A stretch of 41,702 nucleotides of DNA from Nitrosomonas sp. (GTDB lineage: Bacteria; Pseudomonadota; Gammaproteobacteria; Burkholderiales; Nitrosomonadaceae), in NCBI GenBank assembly GCA_008015565.1, contig SSFV01000050.1, forward strand, positions 1-41,702, written 5' to 3'. The position numbers were made by a program, and so were the translations under genes. The notes below the pieces were generated by a model. That model was not told the DNA's origin. It saw only the letters and a program-made list of their open reading frames with translations, and ran no database searches. Every line of letters starts with the position of its first letter. Position 1 is the first letter of the stretch. Of this stretch, positions 21,640-31,560 are shown piece by piece.

Positions 21640-22587
21640 TCATTCACGATAATGGACGGTAATATTCAAGTTGCGAAACTCGTTAAATAATGCCGGATCG
21701 GGGGGCAGCGGCAACGGCTTGGATAAAAAGATCGCGCGCTCAACGGCACTGTCGAATGCTGCATAGCCGCTGCTCCTGCTTAATCTGACATCTAAAATAT
21801 CTCCGCCTGGTAACAATGTGACGTTGAATTCGACCACAGGATTACCGGGTAAATCGGGCGGCATAACGATCCTGCTCCTGATTTTGGCAAGGATCAATGC
21901 TTTGTATTTTGAAATTTCATTGGTTATCTGATTTCTCGCAGCAGCTTGTTGTGCAGCACGCTTAGCTTCGGCTTCCCGTTGCGCCTTGGCTTCTTGTTCA
22001 CGTTGCCGTTGTGCTGCTTGTTCTTTTTCCTTCTGTTTTTGCAATTCTTTCTGTTTCTCAAGTTCCTTTTGCTTTTCTAACTCTTTTTGCTTTTCGAGTT
22101 CTTGTTTTTTCTCGAATTCTTTCTTTTTCTCAAGTTCTTTCTGTTTTTCAAGCTCTTTTATGCGCTCCTGCTCTTTCGCCCTTTCTTGTTCTTTTTTCTT
22201 TTGTTCTTGTAAATCCGGGGGAGATTCTTTTACAGGCTCTGGTTTCTGTTTAACCGCAATATCGGGCTTCTTAACTGGCGGCTCCACAATGGTTTTTTGC
22301 GGCACAGGCTTAGGCGGCTCCGGTTTAGGTTGTTGCGGTTCTATCTTAGGTTTTAAAGGCTCTGGAACAGATTGTTTTGGTAGCAATTGAGATTTGACCG
22401 GCTCTTGAACCGGTTTTGGCAGCTCAGTCCAGATATCCACAGTCATGCCTTCTGGCGGATGATCCTTCCAATTCAGACCAAAAACAAGCAATGCTACAAA
22501 AAACAAATGCACAAAAACTGCCAGCGCACCAGCCAATGCTGATTTAGGTTCAGAATGCGGGGAATTGCGTAAGATACTCGCGCTCAT
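21640..22587 (-). CDS. tolA: TolA, cell envelope integrity protein / TonB-like C-terminus
   Basis: N-terminal TM, Pro/Lys/Glu-rich coiled coil, C-terminus LPGGDILDVRLSRSSGYAAFDSAVERAIFLSKPLPLPPDPALF. Confidence 0.94.
   Translation of the reverse strand: MSASILRNSPHSEPKSALAGALAVFVHLFFVALLVFGLNWKDHPPEGMTVDIWTELPKPVQEPVKSQLLPKQSVPEPLKPKIEPQQPKPEPPKPVPQKTIVEPPVKKPDIAVKQKPEPVKESPPDLQEQKKKEQERAKEQERIKELEKQKELEKKKEFEKKQELEKQKELEKQKELEKQKELQKQKEKEQAAQRQREQEAKAQREAEAKRAAQQAAARNQITNEISKYKALILAKIRSRIVMPPDLPGNPVVEFNVTLLPGGDILDVRLSRSSGYAAFDSAVERAIFLSKPLPLPPDPALFNEFRNLNITVHYRE
22026..22180 (-). repeat. Degenerate 18-bp (KELEKQ) tandem repeat inside tolA
   Basis: Protein EKQKELEKKKEFEKKQELEKQKELEKQKELEKQKELQKQ; DNA is a serial ttctttttgcttttcga-like unit. 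Confidence 0.8.
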
Positions 22588-22600
22588 TAGTGCTAGCCAT

Positions 22601-23014
22601 TCATTTCTGTTGTGCCAGCAAACCCACTTTCTGCACTTGGTTTTGCTGCAAAATATCCATTACTTTAATCACTTCTTCGTAACGCACACTTTTATCTGCT
22701 GCAATGACGACGGGCTGTTGTGCATTCTGAGCTTGCTTTTGCTTGATTGCTTCGATCAATTGATTGCGATCCACTTTCTGCTCTACCGAAGTTTTCTCAC
22801 GATCCCGCAAAGTCAAACTGCCATCGGCTTTAATGATCACTTCCATGGGCATAGCGGGCGTCGCCAATGATTTGCCGATCTGCGGTAGTTCAATCTGGCC
22901 ATGATTGATCATCGGTGCCGTCACCATGAAAATGATCAGTAATACCAGCATCACATCAATGTAAGGCACCACATTGATTTCATTCATTAATCGATGTTTG
23001 GCACGACGCGCCAT
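22601..23014 (-). CDS. tolR: TolR
   Basis: [36 protein letters not shown]. Confidence 0.97.
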   Translation of the reverse strand: MARRAKHRLMNEINVVPYIDVMLVLLIIFMVTAPMINHGQIELPQIGKSLATPAMPMEVIIKADGSLTLRDREKTSVEQKVDRNQLIEAIKQKQAQNAQQPVVIAADKSVRYEEVIKVMDILQQNQVQKVGLLAQQK

Positions 23015-23033
23015 AAATTCTCCTTAACCCCGT

Positions 23034-23714
23034 TTATCCCGCAGCGCGACGTTGCAGCACGTTGGACAGTTCTTCCATAAAACTTTCAAAGCGCGTTGCC
23101 AATTGGTCCGTCCGGCTGGCGTAACGATTGTATGCAACCACTGCAGGAATTGCTGCAAACAAACCCATCGCAGTCGCAATCAACGCTTCTGCAATTCCCG
23201 GCGCGACGTGCGCGATGGTTGCTTGGGTGATACTGGCCAGACTCCGAAACGAATTCATTATTCCCCATACAGTTCCTAACAATCCGATGTACGGACTGAC
23301 AGATCCAACTGTCGCCAAAAACGACAAGTGCGATTCCAAGTAATCCATTTCGCGCTGATAAGTTGCGCGCATGGCTCTCCGTGTACTTTCCATTACCGCT
23401 TCAAGATCCGATCCCGCAGGATGCTTGTTGAATTCGCTAAAACCGGCTGCAAAAATACGCTCCAGACTACCCGATTCGTAACGCGAATTTATCGTGCGTT
23501 GATAAAGCGCATTCATATCGGCGCCGCGCCAGAAAATATCTTCAAACTCATCGGTTTTCTTGATTTCATAGCGAATAACGAACAATTTGCGAAAAATATA
23601 CCACCAAGACAAAAGTGATATCATCACCAAAATCAGCATCACCAGTTGCACCAATAGGCTGGCACTACTGATTAAATGCAGAAAAGACATATCCTGCGTT
23701 ACAGTTGTATTCAT
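23034..23714 (-). CDS. tolQ: TolQ
   Basis: LESHLSFLATVGSVSPYIGLLGTVWGIMNSFRSLASITQATIAHVAPGIAEALIATAMGLFAAIPAVVAYNRY. Confidence 0.97.
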   Translation of the reverse strand: MNTTVTQDMSFLHLISSASLLVQLVMLILVMISLLSWWYIFRKLFVIRYEIKKTDEFEDIFWRGADMNALYQRTINSRYESGSLERIFAAGFSEFNKHPAGSDLEAVMESTRRAMRATYQREMDYLESHLSFLATVGSVSPYIGLLGTVWGIMNSFRSLASITQATIAHVAPGIAEALIATAMGLFAAIPAVVAYNRYASRTDQLATRFESFMEELSNVLQRRAAG

Positions 23715-24121
23715 ACGGGTTTCCTAATTCTTTCACGTAATGGCATAGGAATACTGATTGGCTTCAGCGTTTCTGTACCGACACACACCACATGAACCGT
23801 GGCACTTACTAATTTGACATGAACACATAAAATCTCCTGAAATAACACTATGCGGCTTCTGCCTATTTCCTTAACCGTAACCGTCACATTCAATAAATCG
23901 TCCAAACGGGCGGGCTTGAAATATTGAATTTCAAGTGAACGTATCATAAACAATGCATTGTGTATCTCTGCGAGTAATTTTACATTAAACCCCAACTCTC
24001 TCAGCCACTCATATCGTGCTCGCTCCATGAAATTCAGATAATTCGAATGATAAACCACTCCGCCCGCATCGGTATCTTGATAGTAAACTCGAACAGGGAA
24101 TAAAAAGTTTTGAATTAACAC
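23711..24121 (-). CDS. ybgC: Tol-Pal-associated acyl-CoA thioesterase
   Basis: FPVRVYYQDTDAGGVVYHSNYLNFMERARYEWLRELGF. Confidence 0.95.
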   Translation of the reverse strand: MLIQNFLFPVRVYYQDTDAGGVVYHSNYLNFMERARYEWLRELGFNVKLLAEIHNALFMIRSLEIQYFKPARLDDLLNVTVTVKEIGRSRIVLFQEILCVHVKLVSATVHVVCVGTETLKPISIPMPLRERIRKPV

Positions 24122-24296
24122 AATGAAAAATAAATAAAATAAGTTAGCTTACCAATGCATAAGTGAAAGCGCCAGTATAAACGCTACCCAATGAAATGCT
24201 GCGATAAAGTAGTGAATAGCGCTGAATCATGCACTGTCAAGTTTACCAATAAGATTTTCGTCAGCCAGAGTTGACATTTATTTAGAATAACTTACC

Positions 24297-25184
24297 TTAT
24301 GCAGGAAAAACACCCGTCGATAAATAACGATCACCGCGATCGCACACAATGAATACTACTATGGCATTTTTAACCTGAGCGGATATGCGCAATGCCGCAG
24401 CCAAAGCACCACCGGAAGAAATGCCGGCAAAAATGCCTTCTTCGCTTGCCAACCTGCGCGTAAGCTCCTCAGCTTCACTTTGCGAGACATACAATAGCTC
24501 ATCCACGCGCTGCGCGTCATAAATTTTAGGTAAATAAGCCGGAGACCATTTCCGGATGCCGGGAATTTGTGAGCCCTCTTCCGGTTGCACACCAATTATT
24601 TTAATTTCCGGTCGCTGTTCTTTGAAAAACCTTGAGCACCCCATAATTGTCCCAGTCGTTCCCATGCTACTGACAAAATGAGTAATTTTTCCAGCGGTAT
24701 CACGCCAAATTTCTGGCGCTGTTCCTTCGTAATGCGCTAATGGGTTATCCGGATTAGCAAATTGATTAAGAATAATTCCTTCGCCTTCATCGCGCATCTT
24801 CTCAGCTATATCGCGTGCATGTTCCATCCCACCTGATTTGGGTGTCAGTATAAGTTCCGCACCGTACGCACGCATGGACTGCCGCCGCTCCACGCTCAAA
24901 TTCACTGGCATAATCAATACCATACGATAACCCATAATAGCTGCAGCCATTGCCAGTGCAATGCCGGTATTACCGCTTGTTGCTTCGATCAAAGTGTCGC
25001 CAGGCTTGATATCACCACGTTGTTGCGCATGGAAAATCATCGACAGCGCAGGACGATCTTTTACCGAACCGGCGGGGTTATTGCCCTCCAGCTTAGCAAG
25101 AATCACATTGGAGGTTGCTCCGGGCAGATGCTTGAGTTTTACTAATGGAGTATTACCGACAAAATTCTCAATGGTTTTATACAT
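24297..25184 (-). CDS. cysM: Cysteine synthase B
   Basis: NFVGNTPLVKLKHLP, LEGNNPAGSVKDRPA, EATSGNTGIALAMAAA, GTTGTIMGCSRFFKE. Confidence 0.95.
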   Translation of the reverse strand: MYKTIENFVGNTPLVKLKHLPGATSNVILAKLEGNNPAGSVKDRPALSMIFHAQQRGDIKPGDTLIEATSGNTGIALAMAAAIMGYRMVLIMPVNLSVERRQSMRAYGAELILTPKSGGMEHARDIAEKMRDEGEGIILNQFANPDNPLAHYEGTAPEIWRDTAGKITHFVSSMGTTGTIMGCSRFFKEQRPEIKIIGVQPEEGSQIPGIRKWSPAYLPKIYDAQRVDELLYVSQSEAEELTRRLASEEGIFAGISSGGALAAALRISAQVKNAIVVFIVCDRGDRYLSTGVFPA

Positions 25185-25260
25185 GGCATAAATTTCGTAT
25201 TACTTTGATTGAGATTATCACATAAGCACAGCAGAACAAAGCAATTGGAAGCGCCCAATT

Positions 25261-25295
25261 AAAAACCCCTCTGAAAATCATTCAAAGGGGTTTTT
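25261..25295 (-). terminator. Rho-independent terminator downstream of the comEA-like gene
   Basis: AAAAACCCCT..TGAAaatcaTTCA..AGGGGTTTTT hairpin with A/T tracts on both sides. Confidence 0.85.
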
Positions 25296-25321
25296 ATTTG
25301 GAAAACCACTAAAACAATGCA

Positions 25322-25609
25322 CTACTCTTGCTTTGCTGGAACTTCCTTAGTTTGCTCAACTTCAACTACGATTTCATCACGAAGCTGCTTAATCGTTGCA
25401 GAGCCAATTCCAGCAACCTTCTCTAAATCATCAACAGAAGCGAATGAACCGTTCTTCTCGCGGTACTCGACAATTGCCTTTGCTTTAGCAGGACCAATTC
25501 CTTGTAAAGCTTCGAGCTCAGCCTGCGTAGCAGTATTGAGATTTACCGCTGCAAAAGTGGAACCGGTAAACAAAAATGTCAGCATCATAATGAAAAGAAT
25601 ATTTTTCAT
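25322..25609 (-). CDS. ComEA-like helix-hairpin-helix DNA-binding protein with signal peptide
   Basis: VNLNTATQAELEALQGIGPAKAKAIVEYREKNGSFASVDDLEKVAGIGSATIKQL. Confidence 0.93.
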   Translation of the reverse strand: MKNILFIMMLTFLFTGSTFAAVNLNTATQAELEALQGIGPAKAKAIVEYREKNGSFASVDDLEKVAGIGSATIKQLRDEIVVEVEQTKEVPAKQE

Positions 25610-25857
25610 AACTTCTCCTTTAATGAGAACGTAAGCACTCTATATTTAAGTACTTAAGTAGTTGTTAAAAAAACTTGCAATATAGCTCGCAATAAAAGTT
25701 AAATCTGCAAGCTTAGGCCTTATCGGAATGAGAAAAAAACTAATGAATAGGATAAGAATACCAAATGCCGTCACTAACATTGTGGAATAACGGCTCTAAC
25801 AAGCCATTGTAAACGTTCTCGAGAATATCGATAGCTTCTTCGCCACCCAGCCGTGAC

Positions 25858-27510
25858 TCAAGCGTTACGAAAGCGGGATTGTTTGACTATTAAGATAGTA
25901 ATCAACGGCACCACGAATCCAATAATGGTTACTGCAATCAACAAATGGCCTAATTCACCGTAATCCGCCGGAACGGTTATCTGACCCGATATGGCATCTT
26001 TTACTTCGCGTTTCACTTCATAAAATTGATTCAGGTATTTGGTTCCCAATTGCGAAGCGGATAAAGCCAGATTGGTAAATGATGCCATTACCGCAAAAAA
26101 CGTCGCTTTGAGTTTTTCCGGAGCGGAGTTTGCAATCCATGCCAGCATCGGAATCATGGCAATTTGCCCCAAGGGTGACTCCAATGCCGTATCGCTCAAC
26201 GCAATAAAGCGGGCATCGACAACGCCGCCTGTTACTGCTGCAGTCCACTCATGCAAACCATAGAACATGCCGACAATAGGCAGCGACAGACAAGTGCCTG
26301 CAATGGTAAGAAAGCCGATAATGTATGCAATTGAGCGCTCCGCCATAAAACGGCGGAAAATAAACATTCCGAATAATGTCAAAACGGCACCGATCAAAGA
26401 TAGCACCGCAAGAAATTGCTGATCAAAACCCAATTCATCGATCATCCACCAAGTCGAACCCGCACCCGGCCCTGGAATAGCCCGGAACACAAAAATCATG
26501 ATCGCAGTGCCAACCAACACATTACGCGCATCCGGTTCAAGTTCATCGGTCAAGCGCCACATCAAAAATATGACAATTGCCATCGAAATAGCGAAGATGA
26601 TTTCCTCACCGCCAGGTATGCCACTCACACCGACACCCAATGAAATGATGGTAAAAGCCAATCCACCTCCAAGGATCCACCAGTTAACCGCTGGCGTCTC
26701 GGCATGCATACCCAATAACACATCGGCTTCTTGCCGGCTATGCCCCAGCGCAAGAAAACGTTTGCGCTCACGGCGCTGCAACCAAGAGGCGAAAACTACA
26801 CCTAAAATGGAAATAACCGGAATGATTAAAGCCAATTCATAAACCAGTAAATATAAAGTTTCTTTTTCTGCTTCGGGTATCGATCCCGCATCGCGCAACA
26901 AAAAAACATTAGCGACCGAAACCAGCACGCCGCCACCGATAATCGCGACACGCCCAAGCGTCTGCATGGTGACATGCATGAGTTTGCGTTTCTCCCCATC
27001 CAGCTTATTACCGTTCTCATCGATACGCGGGACCGCCTCGACAGTCATGGCATCTGCCACAACATCCTGCAAAACATAACCTACCGGCGCGAGTAGAGCC
27101 GATAACACATACCAGGTCTCGATGGGCGCCATCTCTGCCATTGCCTCTGTATGCCCGAGTAATCCGATCATAATCGCCAAACTTGCCATAATCAGACTCG
27201 CACCCAGATAAACCAGCAAGCTTTTCCAACGCCAAACCAAATCAACCAAATGACCCAATGGCATTTTTAATGCCCACGGCAGCATCATCCAGAATCCAAG
27301 CATTGCCAGGAATTCGGCCGAAAGCCCCAATTTTTCCTTCACGTAAAACGTCCCGACAATGCCAGTCAGACCCGAAATACCCGCCGCAACATAAACCATG
27401 AGCGGCGGCAGATAGGACAAACGCATCTCACGCCCCAAAGCCAGGATATTCGCGCTAAACCACTGCGCAATCACGTTAAGCAATCCGTTTAATGGAATTA
27501 CGTTTTTCAT
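25858..27510 (-). CDS. MFS transporter (BT1/PucC-like) with a possible 3' frameshift (see findings)
   Basis: Polytopic membrane protein LPPLMVYVAAGISGLTGIVGTFYVKEKLGLSAEFLAMLGFWMMLPWALKMPLGHLVDLVWRWKSLLVY. The likely start is MKNVIPLNGL at 27510 rather than 27573, which overlaps the protease gene. Confidence 0.8.
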   Translation of the reverse strand: MKNVIPLNGLLNVIAQWFSANILALGREMRLSYLPPLMVYVAAGISGLTGIVGTFYVKEKLGLSAEFLAMLGFWMMLPWALKMPLGHLVDLVWRWKSLLVYLGASLIMASLAIMIGLLGHTEAMAEMAPIETWYVLSALLAPVGYVLQDVVADAMTVEAVPRIDENGNKLDGEKRKLMHVTMQTLGRVAIIGGGVLVSVANVFLLRDAGSIPEAEKETLYLLVYELALIIPVISILGVVFASWLQRRERKRFLALGHSRQEADVLLGMHAETPAVNWWILGGGLAFTIISLGVGVSGIPGGEEIIFAISMAIVIFLMWRLTDELEPDARNVLVGTAIMIFVFRAIPGPGAGSTWWMIDELGFDQQFLAVLSLIGAVLTLFGMFIFRRFMAERSIAYIIGFLTIAGTCLSLPIVGMFYGLHEWTAAVTGGVVDARFIALSDTALESPLGQIAMIPMLAWIANSAPEKLKATFFAVMASFTNLALSASQLGTKYLNQFYEVKREVKDAISGQITVPADYGELGHLLIAVTIIGFVVPLITILIVKQSRFRNA

Positions 27511-27550
27511 AAGATTTGATCTATTGATGGAATTTTGTATGGATTGAGAA

Positions 27551-28699
27551 TTACTTCTGTTTAGGCCGGACACCTACTTTGACTGGCATGGATACTTCCT
27601 GCCTGTCACGAATTACGGTAATTTTCACAGTCCCCCCCGGCGGCAATGCCGCCACCATATTTAGCAATTCGGAGGTGCTTTTAAACGATTTATCTTCAAC
27701 CCCGATCAAGACATCGCCCGGCTTGATACCTGCTTTATCGGCAGGCCCATCCTTAAACACGCTGGCGATTAAAGATCCCACCGCGCGATCAAGACCCAAT
27801 GATTCCGCCAGATCTTGCGTCATATCCTGCATGCTGACTCCCAGCCAGCCGCGAATCACGCTTCCAGTATGAATAATTTGTTCCATGATCTGTTTGGCAG
27901 TATGAACCGGAATGGCAAAACCAATTCCCAGCGAGCCACCACTGCGTGAATAAATCGCCGTATTAACCCCGATCAAATTACCTGATGTGTCAGTTAGCGC
28001 ACCACCGGAATTACCAGGATTAATCGCAGCATCTGTTTGAATAAAATCTTCAAAAGTATTGATTCCCACACGGCTTCTGCCCACTGCGCCCACGATACCC
28101 ATCGTAACACTTTGGCCCACGCCAAAAGGATTACCGATTGCCAGAACCACGTCTCCGACTTTCACCTGTTGTGATTGACCAAATGTAATCGCTGGCAAAT
28201 CTTTCAAATTGACCTTCAATACCGCCAAGTCAGTCTCCGGATCCGAACCGATCAATCTGGCTTTGGCTTTGCGTCCATCTACCAGCGCCACCTCGACTTC
28301 GTTTGCCGCTTCAATAACATGGTGGTTAGTCAGGATATAGCCATTGGTGCTGACAATCACACCCGAACCCAAACTGGATGTACGCCGCGGTTTAGAAGAC
28401 TCGAATTGTTCGCCAAAAAATTTACGTAACGCGGGATCATTCAACAAAGGCGGAAATGTTGGCGCATTGATTTCTTTACTGGTAAAAATGTTAACTACCG
28501 ACGGCACGGCAATTTCAGCCGCTTGCGCATAACTATTGGGCCGCTCCGCGCTGACTAGCGGCGCGGCAGTTTCCTTGACCGTGACAATTTCTCCGCGCGG
28601 TCTCCATGGTAGCAAATCAGGCCGCATTGTTGAGATCACAAAAAAAATTGCCAGCACTACCGTTGCGGTTTGTGCAAAAATCAACCAAAGTCTGTGCAT
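27551..28699 (-). CDS. Trypsin-like serine protease with one PDZ domain (DegS/DegQ/HtrA family)
   Basis: SLGSGVIVSTNGYILTNHHVIEAANEVEV, TDLAVLKV, IQTDAAINPGNSGGALTDTSGNLIGVNTAI, PDZ GSLIASVFKDGPADKAGIKPGDVLIGVEDK; N-terminal TM. Confidence 0.95.
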   Translation of the reverse strand: MHRLWLIFAQTATVVLAIFFVISTMRPDLLPWRPRGEIVTVKETAAPLVSAERPNSYAQAAEIAVPSVVNIFTSKEINAPTFPPLLNDPALRKFFGEQFESSKPRRTSSLGSGVIVSTNGYILTNHHVIEAANEVEVALVDGRKAKARLIGSDPETDLAVLKVNLKDLPAITFGQSQQVKVGDVVLAIGNPFGVGQSVTMGIVGAVGRSRVGINTFEDFIQTDAAINPGNSGGALTDTSGNLIGVNTAIYSRSGGSLGIGFAIPVHTAKQIMEQIIHTGSVIRGWLGVSMQDMTQDLAESLGLDRAVGSLIASVFKDGPADKAGIKPGDVLIGVEDKSFKSTSELLNMVAALPPGGTVKITVIRDRQEVSMPVKVGVRPKQK

Positions 28700-28776
28700 A
28701 AAAATGTTTTACTCCAGGATTAAAATAGCAGCGACAATATCATTAATTGAATTGTATACATTAAAAGGAAAAATCC

Positions 28777-29523
28777 ATGCATCGCGATGAACTTGAAAAT
28801 CATCTCAATCAATTGTTGGAAATATCGCGTTTTCATGATTATTGCCCAAATGGCCTGCAAGTGGAAGGGCGTCATGATGTACGCACCTTGGTCAGCGGTG
28901 TCACCGCTTCATTCGATCTTCTGCAGGCGGCTATCACAGCAAAAGCCGACGCCATTCTTGTACATCACGGCTATTTCTGGCGCGGCGAGGATATGCGTAT
29001 CACGGGCATGAAAAGCCGCCGCATCGGCTTGCTGATCATGCACAAAATCAATTTGTTTGCATATCATTTGCCGCTTGATGTGCATCCGCAATTCGGCAAT
29101 AACGCCGTGTTAGGAAAAAAACTAGGACTGATCGAAACTGGCCGTTTTGGCGACCAGGATGTCGCATTTCAGGGTGAATTGCCACACGCTACGACACTAA
29201 AGGCCTTAGGCGAAAAAATATCACGCACCTTATTACGCAAACCCATGATGATCGGCGATGCCAACAAAACCATCCGCCAAGTCGCATGGTGCACCGGTGC
29301 TGCGCAAAGTTATTTTGAAACTGCCATCCAACAGGGAGCAGATGCTTTCATTACCGGCGAAATTTCAGAACAATCGGTGCATGCAGCGCGTGAATCCGGT
29401 GTTGCCTTTATCGCAGCCGGCCATCATGCCACAGAACGGTATGGCGTACAGGCATTGGGCGATCATCTTGCACAAAAATTCGATATCCACCACCAGTTTA
29501 TCGATGTGGACAATCCTGTCTAA
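28777..29523 (+). CDS. Nif3-like dinuclear metal centre protein
   Basis: HDYCPNGLQVEGRHDVRTLVSGVTASFDLLQAAITAKADAILVHHGYFWRGED, FAYHLPLDVHPQFGNNAVLG, FITGEISEQSVHAARESGVAFIAAGHHATERYGVQAL. Confidence 0.94.
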   Translation: MHRDELENHLNQLLEISRFHDYCPNGLQVEGRHDVRTLVSGVTASFDLLQAAITAKADAILVHHGYFWRGEDMRITGMKSRRIGLLIMHKINLFAYHLPLDVHPQFGNNAVLGKKLGLIETGRFGDQDVAFQGELPHATTLKALGEKISRTLLRKPMMIGDANKTIRQVAWCTGAAQSYFETAIQQGADAFITGEISEQSVHAARESGVAFIAAGHHATERYGVQALGDHLAQKFDIHHQFIDVDNPV

Positions 29524-29579
29524 TACAATGAAAATAAAAGGTTCATATTATGACGTTGGAGCATGGCATGCTGCCCGGA

Positions 29580-29696
29580 TCATTTGGAATCCGAGTCTTC
29601 TCCATTCTTCTTTTTTTTACCTGCAAACATGGTCCACCAAATGATAAATAGAAACAAACCCAATGCCACTGCCGCTTCGACTATGAGTAACCACAT
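29580..29696 (-). CDS. Small single-pass membrane protein (38 aa), absent from the supplied ORF track
   Basis: Minus-strand ATG..TGA translates to MWLLIVEAAVALGLFLFIIWWTMFAGKKKKNGEDSDSK: one hydrophobic helix followed by a basic then acidic tail. Confidence 0.6.
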   Translation of the reverse strand: MWLLIVEAAVALGLFLFIIWWTMFAGKKKKNGEDSDSK

Positions 29697-29750
29697 AATT
29701 TCAAATTGTTGTAGAGTTAAATATTAAGGCATCACTTTAACCAATATTCG

Positions 29751-30941
29751 ATGAAAAACCAACCAACATTTATTGCAATTATTTTGCTCTGGGTATTGGC
29801 GGCTTGTACTACCAGCACAATCAGCCCTCCTCCCCAACCTGCTACGCCGGATGCCCCGTCGGTGGCTGAAAAACCCATAAAAAAATCCATCCACAAAGTT
29901 GCACCGTGGTCTGCACTTCCGGATTGGAGAAATGATGATCTGCAGCCCGCCTGGCAGGCATTCCTAAAAAGTTGCACAGTCTTGAGCAAACAATCCCTGT
30001 GGCAGGAAGTCTGCCAAACTGCAACTTCATTACAGAACCCTGCGAATGCCACACTCAGAAACTTTTTTGAATCTCAATTCACGCCGTTTCAAGTAATCAA
30101 CCCGGACAACTCGGATGAAGGTTTGATAACGGGGTATTTCGAGCCATTACTCAAAGGCAGCACGAAACCTTCCAAACGCTACCGCTACCCGGTTTATACT
30201 GCCCCGGCTGAATTGCTGACCATAGATCTAGGCACTGCTTACCCGGAACTGAAAGACTTGCGGCTTCGTGGCCGCCTAGATGGCCGCAAGGTCGTTCCCT
30301 ATTACACCCGCGCTGAAATCATGAACGATCCCGCGATACTGAACGGCAAGGAATTGCTATGGGTAGAAGACGAAGTGGAATTATTCTTTCTCCATGTCCA
30401 AGGATCCGGCCGAATCTTATTCGACAACGGTGAAATCATGAAAATCGGCTATGCCGATCAAAATGGCCATCCCTATCAATCGATAGGCAAGGTACTGGTG
30501 CAACGCGGCGAATTAGCGCTGGAAAGCGCATCCATGCAAGGAATCAAACAATGGGGACAGAAAAACCCTGCCAAACTGGCCGAATTGCTACAGCAAAACC
30601 CGCGCTATGTCTTTTTTCGCGAATTACCGGCTGATTTATCCGGCCCAATCGGCGCACTGGGTGTACCTTTAACAGCGGGCAGGAGCATCGCCATTGATCC
30701 GCTATCCATACCACAAGGTGCGCCGGTATTTCTCGCCACGACATGGCCAAATAGCCAGAAACCGCTAAACCGCCTGATGGTGGCGCAAGATACCGGCAGC
30801 GCCATCAAAGGCGGTATCCGTGCCGATTTCTTTTGGGGATTCGGTCAAGAAGCAGGCAATCAAGCCGGAAAAATGAAACAATCCGGCAAAATGTGGGTAC
30901 TGATGCCGCGCAGCTATACACCCGAGTTAGCCCAGCAATAA
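29751..30941 (+). CDS. mltA: Membrane-bound lytic murein transglycosylase A
   Basis: Lipobox VLAACTTS; LITGYFEPLLKGS, LLWVEDEVELFFLHVQGSGRI, VAQDTGSAIKGGIRADFFWGFGQEAGNQAGKMKQSGKMWVLMP. Confidence 0.95.
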   Translation: MKNQPTFIAIILLWVLAACTTSTISPPPQPATPDAPSVAEKPIKKSIHKVAPWSALPDWRNDDLQPAWQAFLKSCTVLSKQSLWQEVCQTATSLQNPANATLRNFFESQFTPFQVINPDNSDEGLITGYFEPLLKGSTKPSKRYRYPVYTAPAELLTIDLGTAYPELKDLRLRGRLDGRKVVPYYTRAEIMNDPAILNGKELLWVEDEVELFFLHVQGSGRILFDNGEIMKIGYADQNGHPYQSIGKVLVQRGELALESASMQGIKQWGQKNPAKLAELLQQNPRYVFFRELPADLSGPIGALGVPLTAGRSIAIDPLSIPQGAPVFLATTWPNSQKPLNRLMVAQDTGSAIKGGIRADFFWGFGQEAGNQAGKMKQSGKMWVLMPRSYTPELAQQ

Positions 30942-31053
30942 TGCAAACATGCTTTAGTCCGATATCGTGCGCGTTATTAAGAATAGAGCGAATAATCTTT
31001 CCGAATCAACACCAAAAATTTATCACGCTGTTCAAAATGACTGCCGGAATTCA

Positions 31054-31560
31054 TTAAATAAACTCGATCGCTAAATTCGCCCCAACCAGCAGCACCGCAT
31101 CATCATTGGTATACGTGTGATAAAAACCCTTCACACCGCCGTCTATCCAGCCGTTATTCTGCACCGTCACACGATCTCCTGCATTACCATGGAGTTTCAG
31201 GGTATTGCTGGTATCCGACAGATTCAGCATGCTGTCCGCGGTCAGAGTCAGCGTGTTGTCACCACGGCCGTAGAGGCAAATGGTTTCAATCCCGTGGATT
31301 TTATCGCCAATCGCGGTCAAATCCAGATTCAAATCCTTGCCATCCAAGTGCAGGATATCGTTGCCGCTTCCGCCATCGATGGATGCAAAATTGAGATCAG
31401 TCACTTTAATCTGGTCAACCCCGGCACCGCCATGAAATACATCCCTCCCGCCGCGGCCGATCAGTAGGTCATTACCATCACCTGCTTCTAAAATCTCCGC
31501 AACGGACGTGCCACGCAGCACATCGTCACCGGGCGTGCCAGGGATTGTAGGTAATTGGCC
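31054..31560 (-). repeat. C-terminal RTX + cap module, copy A
   Basis: IPGTPGDDVLRGTSVAEILEAGDGNDLLIGRGG...TLKLHGNAGDRVTVQNNGWIDGGVKGFYHTYTNDDAVLLVGANLAIEFI. Shares a ~87-bp identical stretch with the copy at 34891. Confidence 0.9.

Noticed and set aside
21986-22390. Plus-strand Cys/Phe/Ser-rich ORF (FCFSSSFCFSNSFCF)
   Set aside because: Antisense of the Lys/Glu-rich TolA coiled coil; composition artefact.
25646-25657. TTAAGTACTTAA 12-bp palindrome upstream of the comEA-like gene, and a similar ctaagtaagtacttag at about 17276
   Set aside because: Short AT-rich palindromes in AT-rich intergenic DNA; no repeated operator arrangement or linked regulator could be supported.
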